Positions 8,382 to 17,368 of a stretch of DNA of 64,000 nt are shown piece after piece. The number at the start of each line of letters is the position of its first letter. The stretch's first letter is position 1. The notes under the pieces are model-generated. The model ran no database searches. It was not told the origin of the DNA and worked only from the letters and a program-made list of their open reading frames with translations. Both the position numbers and the translations under genes were made by a program. Source of the DNA: Iningainema tapete BLCC-T55 (lineage in GTDB: Bacteria > Cyanobacteriota > Cyanobacteriia > Cyanobacteriales > Nostocaceae); assembly GCF_014698965.1 (NCBI RefSeq), contig NZ_JACXAE010000085.1:1-64000 (forward strand). The letters are read 5' to 3'.

Positions 8382-9788
8382 ATGCAGGGTCAAATGCTGG
8401 GTGGACGTTACCAAATTATCGAATCCCTTGGACAAGGAGGCTTTGGTGTTACTTTCCTAGCTTTGGATCTGCAACGCCCAAATCACCCTAAATGTGTTGT
8501 CAAGCAATTTAAACCAATCTTTACAAACCCCTACGCTTTACAGACGGGAAAAAGATTGTTTGATCAAGAAGCGCAAATGCTGGAGAAATTAGGCAATCAT
8601 GACCAAATTCCCCGATTATTAGCTCATATAGAAGAAAATCAAGAATTTTATCTAGTACAAGAATTTATTGAAGGTCACGATCTGGAAAAAGAACTGCCTC
8701 ATGGTCAACAACTGAGTGAAACTTTTGTCATTCAACTTCTACAAGATATTTTAGAAGTTTTAGCCTTTGTTCACAATCACAACACTATCCATCGAGATAT
8801 CAAACCATCAAATATCCGCCGGCGCGAGTCAGACAATAAAATTGTGCTGATAGATTTTGGTACAGTTAAACAAATTACTAAGGGACAAACAAATTATACT
8901 GTAGCAGTGGGTACTATTGGTTATATGCCTAGTGAACAAGCTAACCATAGTCCACATTTTAGTAGTGATGTTTATGCAGTGGGGATCATTGGTATCCAAG
9001 CTCTGACAGGAATGATTCCAAAAGATTTACCCAGAGATCCTCATACGGGTGAAATTGATTGGCGTAAACGCGCACAAGTGAGTCAAGAGTTTGCAGATGT
9101 TTTAGATAAGATGGTGCGCTATGACTTTCGTCTGCGTTACCAGTCAGCAGATGAAGCTTTGCAAGCTTTAAGGGCAATATCACCAAGTAAGATCAAGGGA
9201 CATCCAGTAACAGTAATTTCTGGTTCTAGTCAGCCTTCAGGATTATTTCAGAAATTTTTACGTGGACTAGCAATAGTAGGAGCGATCGCAACTGCCATCT
9301 TTCTCTTACGCAACATTATACCTGCCGATGAAAATTTTCTCAACTACGACAATTCTAGTCATGGGATCAAGATAAAATATCCGCAAAATTGGGAATTACA
9401 AAATATAAATAACCCGATTACTAATGAAGTGGTTATATTTCTGTCGCCAAGAGAAAGTAATACCGATAAATTTCAAGAAAAACTGACTATAACTGTTGAG
9501 AATTTTTCTGGAACATTGGATGAATTTAAAGATTCCTCGATTAAGGATATCAGCAACCATCTTTCACAAGCAAAGATTGTTAATACAGGTACAACAACTC
9601 TGGCATACAAATCAGCAAATCAACTAGTTTTTACTGGAAAAGACGGGGAAAATAGTTTAAAAAATCTGCAAGTTTTTACTTTAAAAGGTGACAAGGCATA
9701 CGTTATTACTTATACAGCAGAAATAGATAAATATGATACGTTTATCCAAACAGCCGAGAAAATGGTCAAATCTTTTGAATTTCAGTAA
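8382..9788 (+). CDS. Eukaryotic-type Ser/Thr protein kinase with PsbP-like tail
   Basis: A 468-residue membrane kinase. Residues 1-265 are the kinase domain: GQGGFGVTF (P-loop, near 17-25), Lys in CVVKQFKP, catalytic loop TIHRDIKPSN near 140-149, LIDFGTVKQ (DFG) and GTIGYMPSEQ (activation and APE-like segment). One transmembrane helix follows near 297-318 (FLRGLAIVGAIATAIFLLRN). The last 150 residues resemble the PsbP/MOG1-like fold (HGIKIKYPQNWELQN near the start, MVKSFEFQ at the end), probably a periplasmic sensor. All kinase residues needed for catalysis are present. Substrates are unknown. The gene sits between two copies of the protease/COP23 array, on the opposite strand. Confidence 0.88.
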   Translation: MQGQMLGGRYQIIESLGQGGFGVTFLALDLQRPNHPKCVVKQFKPIFTNPYALQTGKRLFDQEAQMLEKLGNHDQIPRLLAHIEENQEFYLVQEFIEGHDLEKELPHGQQLSETFVIQLLQDILEVLAFVHNHNTIHRDIKPSNIRRRESDNKIVLIDFGTVKQITKGQTNYTVAVGTIGYMPSEQANHSPHFSSDVYAVGIIGIQALTGMIPKDLPRDPHTGEIDWRKRAQVSQEFADVLDKMVRYDFRLRYQSADEALQALRAISPSKIKGHPVTVISGSSQPSGLFQKFLRGLAIVGAIATAIFLLRNIIPADENFLNYDNSSHGIKIKYPQNWELQNINNPITNEVVIFLSPRESNTDKFQEKLTITVENFSGTLDEFKDSSIKDISNHLSQAKIVNTGTTTLAYKSANQLVFTGKDGENSLKNLQVFTLKGDKAYVITYTAEIDKYDTFIQTAEKMVKSFEFQ

Positions 9789-9809
9789 GTTAATCTAAAA
9801 TTGCGGCTC

Positions 9810-9842
9810 AGATCCCCGACTTCTTTAAGAAGTCGGGGATCT
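9810..9842. repeat. Palindromic hairpin repeat (GATCCCCGACTTCTT type)
   Basis: A perfect inverted repeat, AGATCCCCGACTTCTT facing AAGAAGTCGGGGATCT, 22 bases after the kinase stop. It is a second copy of the family at 774-806. A second short hairpin, TAAGGGCTGAAGCCCTTA, lies at 9886-9903. Together they separate two convergent genes and could serve as bidirectional terminators, although neither is followed by a clear T-run. Confidence 0.75.
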
Positions 9843-9935
9843 GTTTGTTTACCAATGATTTAGAGAGCGCTCAGGGCGTATGTGATAAGGGCTGAAGCCC
9901 TTACTACAAACGAGCATTTATTTCCGCCTACCTAC

Positions 9936-11636
9936 TTATTGAAACTTTCTCATATACTCAAGAGTTTTTTGATAATCTGGGATTTTTCCTTGTTGTTGAT
10001 ATAAATCAGCAGCTTTTTGAAAATCAACCAATGCTCCTTGTTTGTCACCTAAATCAGCACGGACACGACCCCGGTTGCGGTAAGATAAAGCATATTTAGG
10101 ATCAATGCGCAAGGCTTGAGTGTAATCAGAAATTGCCCCCTGCTTATCTCCCAAGTAAGAGCGGGAAAGACCTCGATTATTGTATGCTAGAGCAGATTTG
10201 GGATCGATGCGTAAGGCAGAATTGGTATCAGCGATCGCTCCTTTGTAATCTCCTAAAGCTATGCGGCTTTGACTCCGGTTGATATAGGCGTTACCATAGT
10301 TAGGATCAATGCGCAAGGCAGAATCATAATCAGAAATTGCCCCTTGGTAGTCCCTCAAAGCGTTACGAGCAATCCCCCGATTGTAGAAGGCTTTGGCATA
10401 GTTAGGATTAATCCGCAGCGCAGAATTAGCATCAGCAATTGCTCCTTGGTAGTCTCTCAAACCTATGCGGCTACGACTCCGATTTAGGTAAGCAAGATCG
10501 TAATTAGGATCAATCAGCAGGGCAGAATTTAAATCTTCAAGTGCGCCTTTGTTGTCTCCCAATTCGTTGCGGATATCACCCCGATTGTTGTAAGCTTGAG
10601 TATAGTTGGGATTAATACGCAAAGCCGAAGTGTAATCGGCAATTGCTCCTTGTTTATCGCCCAACTTGTTACGGGTTAAACCCCTGTTGTAGTAGGCAAG
10701 AGCGTAGTTAGGGTTAATTTTTAGTACTGAGTTAAAATCAGCAATTGCTCTTTGATAGTCTCCTAATTCGATTCGAGAAATACCTCGATCATTATAGGCA
10801 AAAGTATATTGAGGATTTAAGCGAATTGCCTCATTATAATCAACAATTGCTCCTCGATAATCTTTTTGTTTCCGTTTATCTCCACCTTGAAGATAAAAGT
10901 TGGCGGCTCTAGATTTTGTCCCCTCTTGAGTGTTAGGCGCAGACACTCCCACGTTTAGCCCAGTTGTTGCAAAGAGGCGCAAAAAAGTATTGATGGGAAT
11001 ACCTAAGTTAAAGCCTGTTTTGGTTTCTTTCGTATCTGTGTCTGCTCTGCCGTGAATTCCAATTAGTTCACCTTTGTCATTGATCACAGCACCACCACTC
11101 ATACCTTTTTTAGTGTCATTGTTGTAAACTAAGGCATAACCATCGCGTAGTGCTTTCGTAGCGTTAGCAGTAATATCTCCTGTGGTAAAGGTGTAAATCG
11201 ACTGATTAATTGCAAAGGTAGGTTCCGGATACCCGGTAACATAAACCTTTGCACCTTCTGTACTGGCGTCAGAGTTCCCTATTTTTGCCACAGTGTAATT
11301 TCGACTGCTGGTAAATTCCGTGACAGCTAAATCTACTCCTTTTAATTGCTTCATCTTACTATAGTTGAGCAGATAACGCTGACCATCAGAGGTGACTATT
11401 TCATATTTATCGGCAACATTGACTACATGAGCGGCGGTGAGAACTGTGTAAGTATTGCCAAGTCGCTTAATAATTACTCCCGAACCATACCTTGGCGGTT
11501 TATTTTGACTTTGGATCAATACTGTAACTTCTTTGCCAATTTTGGATACTTCAGTTGCAGAAGTTGCTACAGCAATCTGCGGTTGTATTAGGGCGATGGA
11601 TACGCCAATTAGTAGTGGTGATTGATGATATTTCAT
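9936..11636 (-). CDS. Secreted trypsin-like serine protease with nine TPR repeats
   Basis: Paralogue of the genes at 5613 and 11845. Signal peptide in residues 1-25 (MKYHQSPLLIGVSIALIQPQ). Trypsin-like domain with His in LTAAHVVNV, Asp in KGVDLAVTEF and Ser in KKGMSGGAVIN, then nine TPR units of 34 residues (for example YALAYYNRGLTRNKLGDKQG) and a terminal helix. ATG at 11636 is preferred over an upstream in-frame ATG at 11693 because it aligns with the starts of the paralogues and begins just before the signal peptide. Likely periplasmic or outer-membrane-associated. The tandem repeat region 11682-11842 separates it from the next gene. Substrate is unknown. Confidence 0.85.
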   Translation of the reverse strand: MKYHQSPLLIGVSIALIQPQIAVATSATEVSKIGKEVTVLIQSQNKPPRYGSGVIIKRLGNTYTVLTAAHVVNVADKYEIVTSDGQRYLLNYSKMKQLKGVDLAVTEFTSSRNYTVAKIGNSDASTEGAKVYVTGYPEPTFAINQSIYTFTTGDITANATKALRDGYALVYNNDTKKGMSGGAVINDKGELIGIHGRADTDTKETKTGFNLGIPINTFLRLFATTGLNVGVSAPNTQEGTKSRAANFYLQGGDKRKQKDYRGAIVDYNEAIRLNPQYTFAYNDRGISRIELGDYQRAIADFNSVLKINPNYALAYYNRGLTRNKLGDKQGAIADYTSALRINPNYTQAYNNRGDIRNELGDNKGALEDLNSALLIDPNYDLAYLNRSRSRIGLRDYQGAIADANSALRINPNYAKAFYNRGIARNALRDYQGAISDYDSALRIDPNYGNAYINRSQSRIALGDYKGAIADTNSALRIDPKSALAYNNRGLSRSYLGDKQGAISDYTQALRIDPKYALSYRNRGRVRADLGDKQGALVDFQKAADLYQQQGKIPDYQKTLEYMRKFQ

Positions 11637-11681
11637 TTTTTCATTTATTATATAGTTTGTCTTGTTAGGGTGGCTGTTGCG

Positions 11682-11842
11682 ATTAGACATCAACCGAATT
11701 TAAACATGCATTATTCAGATTTCTTGTAGAGACGTTCCGCCGGAACGTCTCTACTGCTATGTCTATTAGACATCGATCAAATTTAAACATATATTATTCA
11801 GAATCCTTGTAGAGACTTTCCATGGAACGTCTCTACATCTTT
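11682..11842. repeat. Two tandem copies of an 83-base element with GTAGAGACG palindrome
   Basis: Copy 1 starts at 11682 and copy 2 at 11765, each opening ATTAGACATC, then an AT-rich AAATTTAAACAT segment, then a palindrome GTAGAGACGTTCC facing GGAACGTCTCTAC (11726-11754 perfect; 11809-11836 with one arm mismatch). A related, inverted arrangement is at about 19736-19830. This is probably a non-autonomous, MITE-like dispersed repeat. The palindromes could also act as hairpins in the transcript running from 13962 toward 9936. Confidence 0.8.
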
Positions 11843-11844
11843 TT

Positions 11845-13962
11845 TCACTTCTGAAACTTTCTAATGTACTCCTGAGCTTTTTGGTAATCTTCTGGTTTTC
11901 CTTGTTGTTGAAAAAGCTCAGATGCTTTTTGTAAATCGGCAATTGCTCCCGGTTTGTCTTTTAACTGCGCACGAGTAAGACCACGGGCAGCATAAGCATT
12001 GGCATATTTAGGATTAATCCGTAGTGTAGAATCGTAATCGGCAATTGCATCTTTGAGATTTCCCAAGTCGGCGTGACTATGACCCCGATTGTAGTAGGCT
12101 ACAGCTAAGTTAGGATCAAAGCGCACAGCAGAGGTGTAATCGGCAATTGCCCCTTGGTGATCTCCCAACTCTGCCTGAATCAAACCCCGATCATTATAAG
12201 CATTGGCATATTTGGGATTAACCTTTAGTGTAGAGTTATAATCGGAGAGTGCGTTTTTGCGATCGCCTAAGTCAGCATGACTACGACCTCGATTGTAGTA
12301 GGCTACAGCTAAGTTGGGATTGAAGCGCAAAGCAGAGTTGAAATCGGCAATTGCTTCTTTATGATCTCCTAAAGCTGCCTTAGCAAGACCTCGATTATTA
12401 TATGCATCAGCATCTTTGGGATTAAGGCTGAGCGCTATGTTATAATCGGCGATTGCCCCCTGATCGTCGCCTAAGTTGTAGCGGGCATAACCTCTACTAT
12501 AGTAAAGTTTGCTATCTTTAGAGTCAAATCGTAGAGCAGAGGTGTAATCGGCAACTGCGCTTTTGTTGTCTCCCATGTCAAAGCTGATCCGACCTCGATT
12601 ATAGTAAGCTACGCCTAAGTTGGGATTGATGCGCAAAGCAGTGTTATAATCTGCTACTGCGCCTTTATTGTCTCCTAAAGCTGCCTTGGCAAGACCGCGA
12701 TTATTGTAGGCATTGGCATAATTAGGATCAATCTTTAATGTCAAGTTGTAATCGACAATTGCGCCTTGATAGTCTTTCAAGTCGCCACGGCTAGTACCCC
12801 GATTGTAGTAAGCTACAGCTAAGCTAGGATCAATGCGTATAGCAGAGTTGTAATCAACAATTGCTTCTTTATGCTCTCCTAATGCTGCCTTAGCAAGACC
12901 GCGATTATTGTAGGCATCGGCATAGTTAGGACTAATCTGTAGCGTAGAATTGTAATCGGCGATCGCACCTTTATGATCTCCCAAGTCGGCGCGGCTACTA
13001 CCCCGATTATAGTAAGCTACAGCTAAGTTAGCATCGAGACGAAGAGCAGAGTTATAATCGGTAATTGCCCCCTGATGATCTCCCAACTCTGCCTTGGCAA
13101 GACCTCGATTATTATAAGCTCTGGCATATTTGGGATTGAGGTTAATTGCTGCTGTATAATCGGCGATCGCTCCAGTGAAGTCTTTTTTTTGATACTTATC
13201 CACACCCTGAATATAAAAGTCTGCGGCTATGGGTTTTGTGGTTACTGGAGTATTAGGTGCAGAAACTCCCACATCTACGGCATTTGTGGCGGAGAGTCGC
13301 AAAAAAGTGTTGATTGGAACACCTAAGTTGAAACCTGTTTTGGCTTCTTTGGTATCTTTGTCTGCTTTGCCATGAATTCCTACCAGTTCACCTTTGTCAT
13401 TCATGACAGCACCACCACTCATACCATTTTTGGTGTCATTGCTGTAAACTAAAGCATAACCATCACGTAGCGCTTTCGTGGCGTTAGCAGTAACCTCGCC
13501 AGTGGTGAAAGTGTAAATCGATTGATTAATCGCCAGTGTCGGTTCTGGATAACCAGTAACGTAAGCTGTTGTACCTTCTGTGCTGCTGTCAGAGTTACCC
13601 ATTTTCGCAACGTTGTAGTTACGATTGCTGGTAAATTCTACTACTGCTAAATCTACTCCTGGTAATTGTTTCTTGGTATTGTAATTAACTGAGTGGCGTT
13701 GATTATCAGCGGTGACTATTTCATATTTATCGGCAACATTTACTACATGCGCGGCGGTGAGGACGCTGTAAGTGTTGCCCTGTCGCTTAACGAGCACTCC
13801 TGAACCGTACCTGGGCTGTTTACTTTGACTTTGGATTAATACTGTGACTTCTTTGGCAATTTTAGATACTTCAGATGCAGAAATTGCTACGGCAATTTGC
13901 GGTTGCACAAGGGCGATGGATACACCAATTAATGCTGGTGTGAGTCGATGATAAAAGTTCAT
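11845..13962 (-). CDS. Secreted trypsin-like serine protease with thirteen TPR repeats
   Basis: The longest of three paralogues, 705 residues. Signal peptide near 1-27, trypsin-like domain about 35-220 (His in LTAAHVVNV, Asp in PGVDLAVVEF, Ser in KNGMSGGAVMN), then thirteen TPR units. The units mostly alternate between two types, one with AYNNRGLAKAALGD and the other with LAVAYYNRGRSHADLGD, giving a 68-residue higher-order period that shows growth by doubling. It starts 3 bases after the stop of the TPR-less protease at 13966-14817, so the two are surely cotranscribed. Probably a periplasmic protease or a scaffold. Substrates unknown. Confidence 0.87.
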   Translation of the reverse strand: MNFYHRLTPALIGVSIALVQPQIAVAISASEVSKIAKEVTVLIQSQSKQPRYGSGVLVKRQGNTYSVLTAAHVVNVADKYEIVTADNQRHSVNYNTKKQLPGVDLAVVEFTSNRNYNVAKMGNSDSSTEGTTAYVTGYPEPTLAINQSIYTFTTGEVTANATKALRDGYALVYSNDTKNGMSGGAVMNDKGELVGIHGKADKDTKEAKTGFNLGVPINTFLRLSATNAVDVGVSAPNTPVTTKPIAADFYIQGVDKYQKKDFTGAIADYTAAINLNPKYARAYNNRGLAKAELGDHQGAITDYNSALRLDANLAVAYYNRGSSRADLGDHKGAIADYNSTLQISPNYADAYNNRGLAKAALGEHKEAIVDYNSAIRIDPSLAVAYYNRGTSRGDLKDYQGAIVDYNLTLKIDPNYANAYNNRGLAKAALGDNKGAVADYNTALRINPNLGVAYYNRGRISFDMGDNKSAVADYTSALRFDSKDSKLYYSRGYARYNLGDDQGAIADYNIALSLNPKDADAYNNRGLAKAALGDHKEAIADFNSALRFNPNLAVAYYNRGRSHADLGDRKNALSDYNSTLKVNPKYANAYNDRGLIQAELGDHQGAIADYTSAVRFDPNLAVAYYNRGHSHADLGNLKDAIADYDSTLRINPKYANAYAARGLTRAQLKDKPGAIADLQKASELFQQQGKPEDYQKAQEYIRKFQK

Positions 13963-13965
13963 TTT

Positions 13966-14817
13966 TTAATTTTGTATAGTTTGTTTTTTTGGGGTGGGCG
14001 GAGGCAGAGCCTCCTGGAGTGCATTCCCAGGTGGAACCTGGGAACGAGGGGAACGAGGCAGGAGGGTGCGAACAGTATCTATTGGCACAGCCCAACTGAG
14101 GCGAGTAATTTTTTGATGTAACGCGGGAGCAGCTTCGGAACCATCGGCAAACACGGAAGGAGCATCCCAAATTGGGTTGGCGTGCATTCCATTGACACCG
14201 ACAACTTTACCTTGACGATTCAGGAGTGGTCCTCCGCTCATCCCTTTTTGGATATTATTGGTATACCCAACTTGATATCCGCCTTCTAAAGCTTTTGGCA
14301 ACACTAGCGACACTTTACCAGTGTTGAAAACAAAGCCTTTTTCCCCAGATACTTCTTCTGTAGTCGGAAACCCACCGGCAAATACCTCCATTCCTACTAC
14401 TGGGGAAGAACCCAGGGATGCGACAAGATAAACTTTGCCTGTGCTACGAAACTGCAATATCGCCAAATCATTTTTATGTAGAGACGTACTTGCGTTCGTC
14501 TCTACATTTTGCCAGATGTGGCGATCGCTTGTTTGAATCCGATATGGGGGATTACCTGCTCGCAGCACATGAGCATTTGTCAACACGGTATAAACAGAAC
14601 CTTGCCTCTGTAATATAATTCCTGAACCTAATACATCTGATGACATCACTTTTACAGTGATAGCTTGTGCTTGCTGCTGTATTTGTTCTACAGAGAATTG
14701 GTTGAGCGGTGGTTTTGGTTGAGCAAGTTTGCTCACACTAATATTTGCTACCCAAATTGGTAACGTAATGAATAAACCGCTCAGACAAGCAATCAGTGTG
14801 AATTTACGCCAATTCAT
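13966..14817 (-). CDS. Trypsin-like serine protease without TPR repeats
   Basis: A 283-residue protein with an N-terminal membrane anchor or signal (FTLIACLSGLFITLPIWVA, about 6-24) and a trypsin-like domain: His in VLTNAHVLRAG, Asp in HKNDLAILQF and Ser in QKGMSGGPLLN. Two dispersed repeats are built into it. A GTAGAGACG palindrome (14477-14506) encodes NVETNASTSLHK just before the catalytic Asp, where the paralogues have a shorter loop. The C-terminus (QVPPGNALQEALPPPTP) is encoded by the GAGGCAGAGCCTC and CCCAGGTGGAACCTGGG repeats at 13997-14060. It forms an operon with the next protease gene. It may be active, since the triad is kept. Confidence 0.82.
   Translation of the reverse strand: MNWRKFTLIACLSGLFITLPIWVANISVSKLAQPKPPLNQFSVEQIQQQAQAITVKVMSSDVLGSGIILQRQGSVYTVLTNAHVLRAGNPPYRIQTSDRHIWQNVETNASTSLHKNDLAILQFRSTGKVYLVASLGSSPVVGMEVFAGGFPTTEEVSGEKGFVFNTGKVSLVLPKALEGGYQVGYTNNIQKGMSGGPLLNRQGKVVGVNGMHANPIWDAPSVFADGSEAAPALHQKITRLSWAVPIDTVRTLLPRSPRSQVPPGNALQEALPPPTPKKQTIQN
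14477..14506. repeat. GTAGAGACG palindrome inside the protease gene
   Basis: Inverted repeat TGTAGAGACG facing CGTCTCTACA with a 10-base loop, lying in frame within the coding region of the protease. It belongs to the family seen between genes at 11726, 11809, 19756 and 21484. Confidence 0.8.
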
Positions 14818-14898
14818 TTCAGATGTTGCGTTAATATACCGCCGCTTATTTGTAAAGATTGGTTAATGGCGAACAATTAACCATTAACAATGAGCAAC

Positions 14899-15429
14899 TT
14901 ATTTAGCTGATGGTGCGAAGTACAAGTACGCTTCCACATCAATATTGACTGGCTCGTTGCTTGTGTTGCCGCCTACTTGATTGACTGTGTTGCCTGCTGC
15001 TAAGGCACGGCGATCAAATAACTGGCGGGCAGTAGTATTAGGATTGCTACCACGCTTGAGCGTGAATAACAATGTTCTATTTGTACAAGTTGCATCTTGT
15101 TGAGCAGCGGCGCAGACAACAGGTAATCCGTTGAGCATACCTGCTTTAATATATCTGAGCGTACCGTTATCGTAGTTGCTCTGAAATCTTCGCGATACTT
15201 CTTGACAGCGTCGTATCGGTGTCAAATTTGTACCGCGAAAATAGTCAGCTGCCCAGCGAATCATCGGCAAATTCTTACCGTCTTGAGTGCGCACAAATGT
15301 CGTGGGTACACCATTGCTTTTGTCGCAGTAGAAGATTGCACCTTGAGCAGAGCTAGGTTGATTGAGGGTTGCAGTTGCGATGGCAGCGATCGCAACTCCT
15401 GCCAAAACTTGGACAATTAACCGCTTCAT
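14899..15429 (-). CDS. COP23 domain protein (secreted)
   Basis: A 176-residue paralogue of the gene at 7404-7934. It has a signal peptide (MKRLIVQVLAGVAIAAIATA, cleavage near SSAQ) followed by the COP23 domain FYCDKSNGVPTTFVRTQDG, IRWAADYF and RRCQEVSRRFQSNYDNGTL, with the same four Cys positions. Ends FAPSAK. It is followed on the same strand by the protease genes, as its paralogue is, which supports a functional link between COP23 proteins and these secreted proteases. The biochemical role of the family is not established. Confidence 0.87.
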   Translation of the reverse strand: MKRLIVQVLAGVAIAAIATATLNQPSSAQGAIFYCDKSNGVPTTFVRTQDGKNLPMIRWAADYFRGTNLTPIRRCQEVSRRFQSNYDNGTLRYIKAGMLNGLPVVCAAAQQDATCTNRTLLFTLKRGSNPNTTARQLFDRRALAAGNTVNQVGGNTSNEPVNIDVEAYLYFAPSAK

Positions 15430-15779
15430 AAATAAGACAAAAATCGCTGTAACACAGATTATACAGATACTCAGATCTAGATACAGTTAATAAAAGTTAA
15501 ATTCCGGAATCAAACCGATCACCTCTTTCCTCTGTGTCCTCTGCGCCTCTGCGGTTAAATAAAATACTTTTAAATCGCTACAGGCACAGAGGGAGCAGAG
15601 AAACAAACCGGAGAAATTGCCGACTGAAATCAAAATCTTATTGTGAGTCACCTTGACACTGTCAAATCATTTTCCAAGGATAACATCAGGAAATAGATCA
15701 GTTTGCGTAACTACAAATTTGTCATTTTTAGGCTAAAATTTAGAGCAACAGTAATGTATACAGCAAATGGTTATTTATT
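15430..15779. other. Intergenic region between COP23 gene and pxcA
   Basis: A divergent intergenic region of 350 bases. Its left 80 bases match the region upstream of the other COP23 gene. Bases about 15529-15558 carry the dispersed CCTCTGTGTCCTCTGCGCCT repeat, common in Nostoc-type genomes. The remaining AT-rich part should hold the pxcA promoter, but no box is clear enough to call. Confidence 0.5.
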
Positions 15780-17063
15780 ATGATTGGTTCATTATTAACA
15801 ATAAATATAAGTTTATTCTGGCAAAGAATGAAAGAATACTGGAGCGGTAGTAATAGATGGTTATCGCACATACCAGACAGAGCGCTTTTAGAAGCTTATG
15901 AAGCGGCTCAGGCAATTAAAAAAATTGAAAATGAACACTTTGAAGGTAAGCAAATTTATTTAGATACAGCTAATTATACAGAAAATGTAATTGCTTATTG
16001 GCAAGAACAGCTTGATAAATACTTAGGGATTATTAGGGCGAAACTAGTTGAATTTAAAATGTCGCGATCGCTATTAAATAATTATCATAATGATTCTTTA
16101 GAAAAGCTGAAATTTATTGATGAAGTAATAGTCAAATACACACCTAAAGAAGAACATATTATTGGTCAGCCTCTAATTACAAATTCTCCAACCATATCAA
16201 TTAATCAGAATCTAGTAAATAAACAAACAGATGTATCTGATTTAGAAATGGTTAAAGTTGATCCAGTGCTACAAAAAACTGGTGTTTTTCCCAGATCTAT
16301 AGGAAGAACAATTACTAAAATCATCAACGAAATTTCCCCTGAAGCAGAACAGGAGTTTATTAGAAACTTCCAAATTTCTAAAGCTAGAACAAGAAAAGCG
16401 GTAAGATTTTTAGCATTATTAATTATTGTACCTCTTTTAACTCAGCAATTATCTAAGCCATTTTTCATCGCTCCTATTTTAGAGAAAACCAGAGGTGAGA
16501 CAGCACAAATCTTCCTTAACTCCGAAATGGAAGAAAAAGCATTTAAAGAATTAAAATTTTTTGAAGAGCGACTGAAATTTGAAAACCTAATTCAGGAAAA
16601 TCATTCCCTTGCTCAAGAAGTAGTAGAAGAAAAAGTAAAACAAAGAGCAGTTGAAATAGCCAATGAATTTCGGGAAAAGAGTACTGAAGCGATTAGTAAT
16701 GTGTGTGCTGATTTACTTTCATTATTAGCTTTTGGGTTTGTAATTGTTACGAGTAAAACAGAAATTGCTATTGTTAAAAGTTTTATAGACGAAATTGTTT
16801 ACGGTTTGAGTGATAGTGCTAAGGCTTTTATAATTATTTTATTTACAGATATATTTGTCGGGTTCCACTCTCCTCATGGATGGGAGGTTTTATTGTCTGG
16901 ATTGGCAGAACATTTAGGTCTACCAGCTAATGAAAGTGCTATATTTCTGTTTATCGCTACATTTCCGGTAATTTTAGATACTATCTTTAAATACTGGATA
17001 TTCCGCTATCTCAGTCGCCTCTCTCCTTCCGCATTAGCTACATTGAAAGAAATGAATGATTAA
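15780..17063 (+). CDS. pxcA: Proton extrusion protein PxcA (CemA/CotA family)
   Basis: A 427-residue membrane protein of the PxcA/CemA family. Cyanobacterial PxcA supports light-induced proton extrusion and pH balance; the chloroplast homologue is CemA. The N-terminal 190 residues are hydrophilic. The conserved part has a first membrane helix (VRFLALLIIVPLLTQQ, about 207-222), a long charged helical stretch (about 245-300), and three later helices (LLSLLAFGFVIVTS; AFIIILFTDIFVGFHSPHGW; IFLFIATFPVILDTIFKYWI). The FVGFHSPHGWE and LPANE segments and the terminal FRYLSRLSP are family hallmarks. The stop overlaps the start of a decayed GNAT frame. Confidence 0.92.
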   Translation: MIGSLLTINISLFWQRMKEYWSGSNRWLSHIPDRALLEAYEAAQAIKKIENEHFEGKQIYLDTANYTENVIAYWQEQLDKYLGIIRAKLVEFKMSRSLLNNYHNDSLEKLKFIDEVIVKYTPKEEHIIGQPLITNSPTISINQNLVNKQTDVSDLEMVKVDPVLQKTGVFPRSIGRTITKIINEISPEAEQEFIRNFQISKARTRKAVRFLALLIIVPLLTQQLSKPFFIAPILEKTRGETAQIFLNSEMEEKAFKELKFFEERLKFENLIQENHSLAQEVVEEKVKQRAVEIANEFREKSTEAISNVCADLLSLLAFGFVIVTSKTEIAIVKSFIDEIVYGLSDSAKAFIIILFTDIFVGFHSPHGWEVLLSGLAEHLGLPANESAIFLFIATFPVILDTIFKYWIFRYLSRLSPSALATLKEMND

Positions 17064-17296
17064 TGGCAATTGATTTGTCAATACCAGAACAAATCTTCCG
17101 ATCACAGTTAGCGTTCGCCCAAGTCAAAGATGCTGAAACAATGGTGTTAGCGGCTCTACAGGAAGCTAGTAATCTGGGATACCAAATAGGAACGCTGTAA
17201 GCTGCGCCAATGGGGGTGAGCGTTTATCGTCGCATAGGATTTCAGGAATACTGTAAAATTGGTGTTTACCTTTGGGATGGCAAAAGTCCCTGCTAG
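17063..17296 (+). pseudogene. GNAT acetyltransferase remnant
   Basis: Starting at ATG 17063 (overlapping the pxcA stop as TAATG), one frame encodes VLAALQEASNLGYQIGTL, then TAA, then in the same frame AAPMGVSVYRRIGFQEYC and a terminal VYLW segment. The last part is the C-terminal strand-helix-strand of a GNAT N-acetyltransferase. The N-terminal acetyl-CoA binding loop is missing. So both an internal deletion and a nonsense change have occurred. Confidence 0.75.
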
Positions 17297-17368
17297 CGTT
17301 CAATTTCAGAGAAAACCAATTTTCCAATTGTTGTTCCAGATTCAAGTTGAGCATGTGCCTTCGCTAAG
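17293..17368 (-). pseudogene. 3' end of a zinc-type quinone oxidoreductase gene
   Basis: On the minus strand this encodes [20 protein letters not shown] followed by EIER and a stop, the characteristic C-terminus of zinc-binding-dehydrogenase-like NAD(P)H:quinone reductases. Nothing upstream of it survives. It is joined directly to the HxlR remnant. Confidence 0.7.

Noticed and set aside
5700-13200. Regularly spaced repeats that could be taken for a CRISPR array
   Set aside because: The period of about 102 bases is in frame with TPR units, with no unique spacers and no cas genes.
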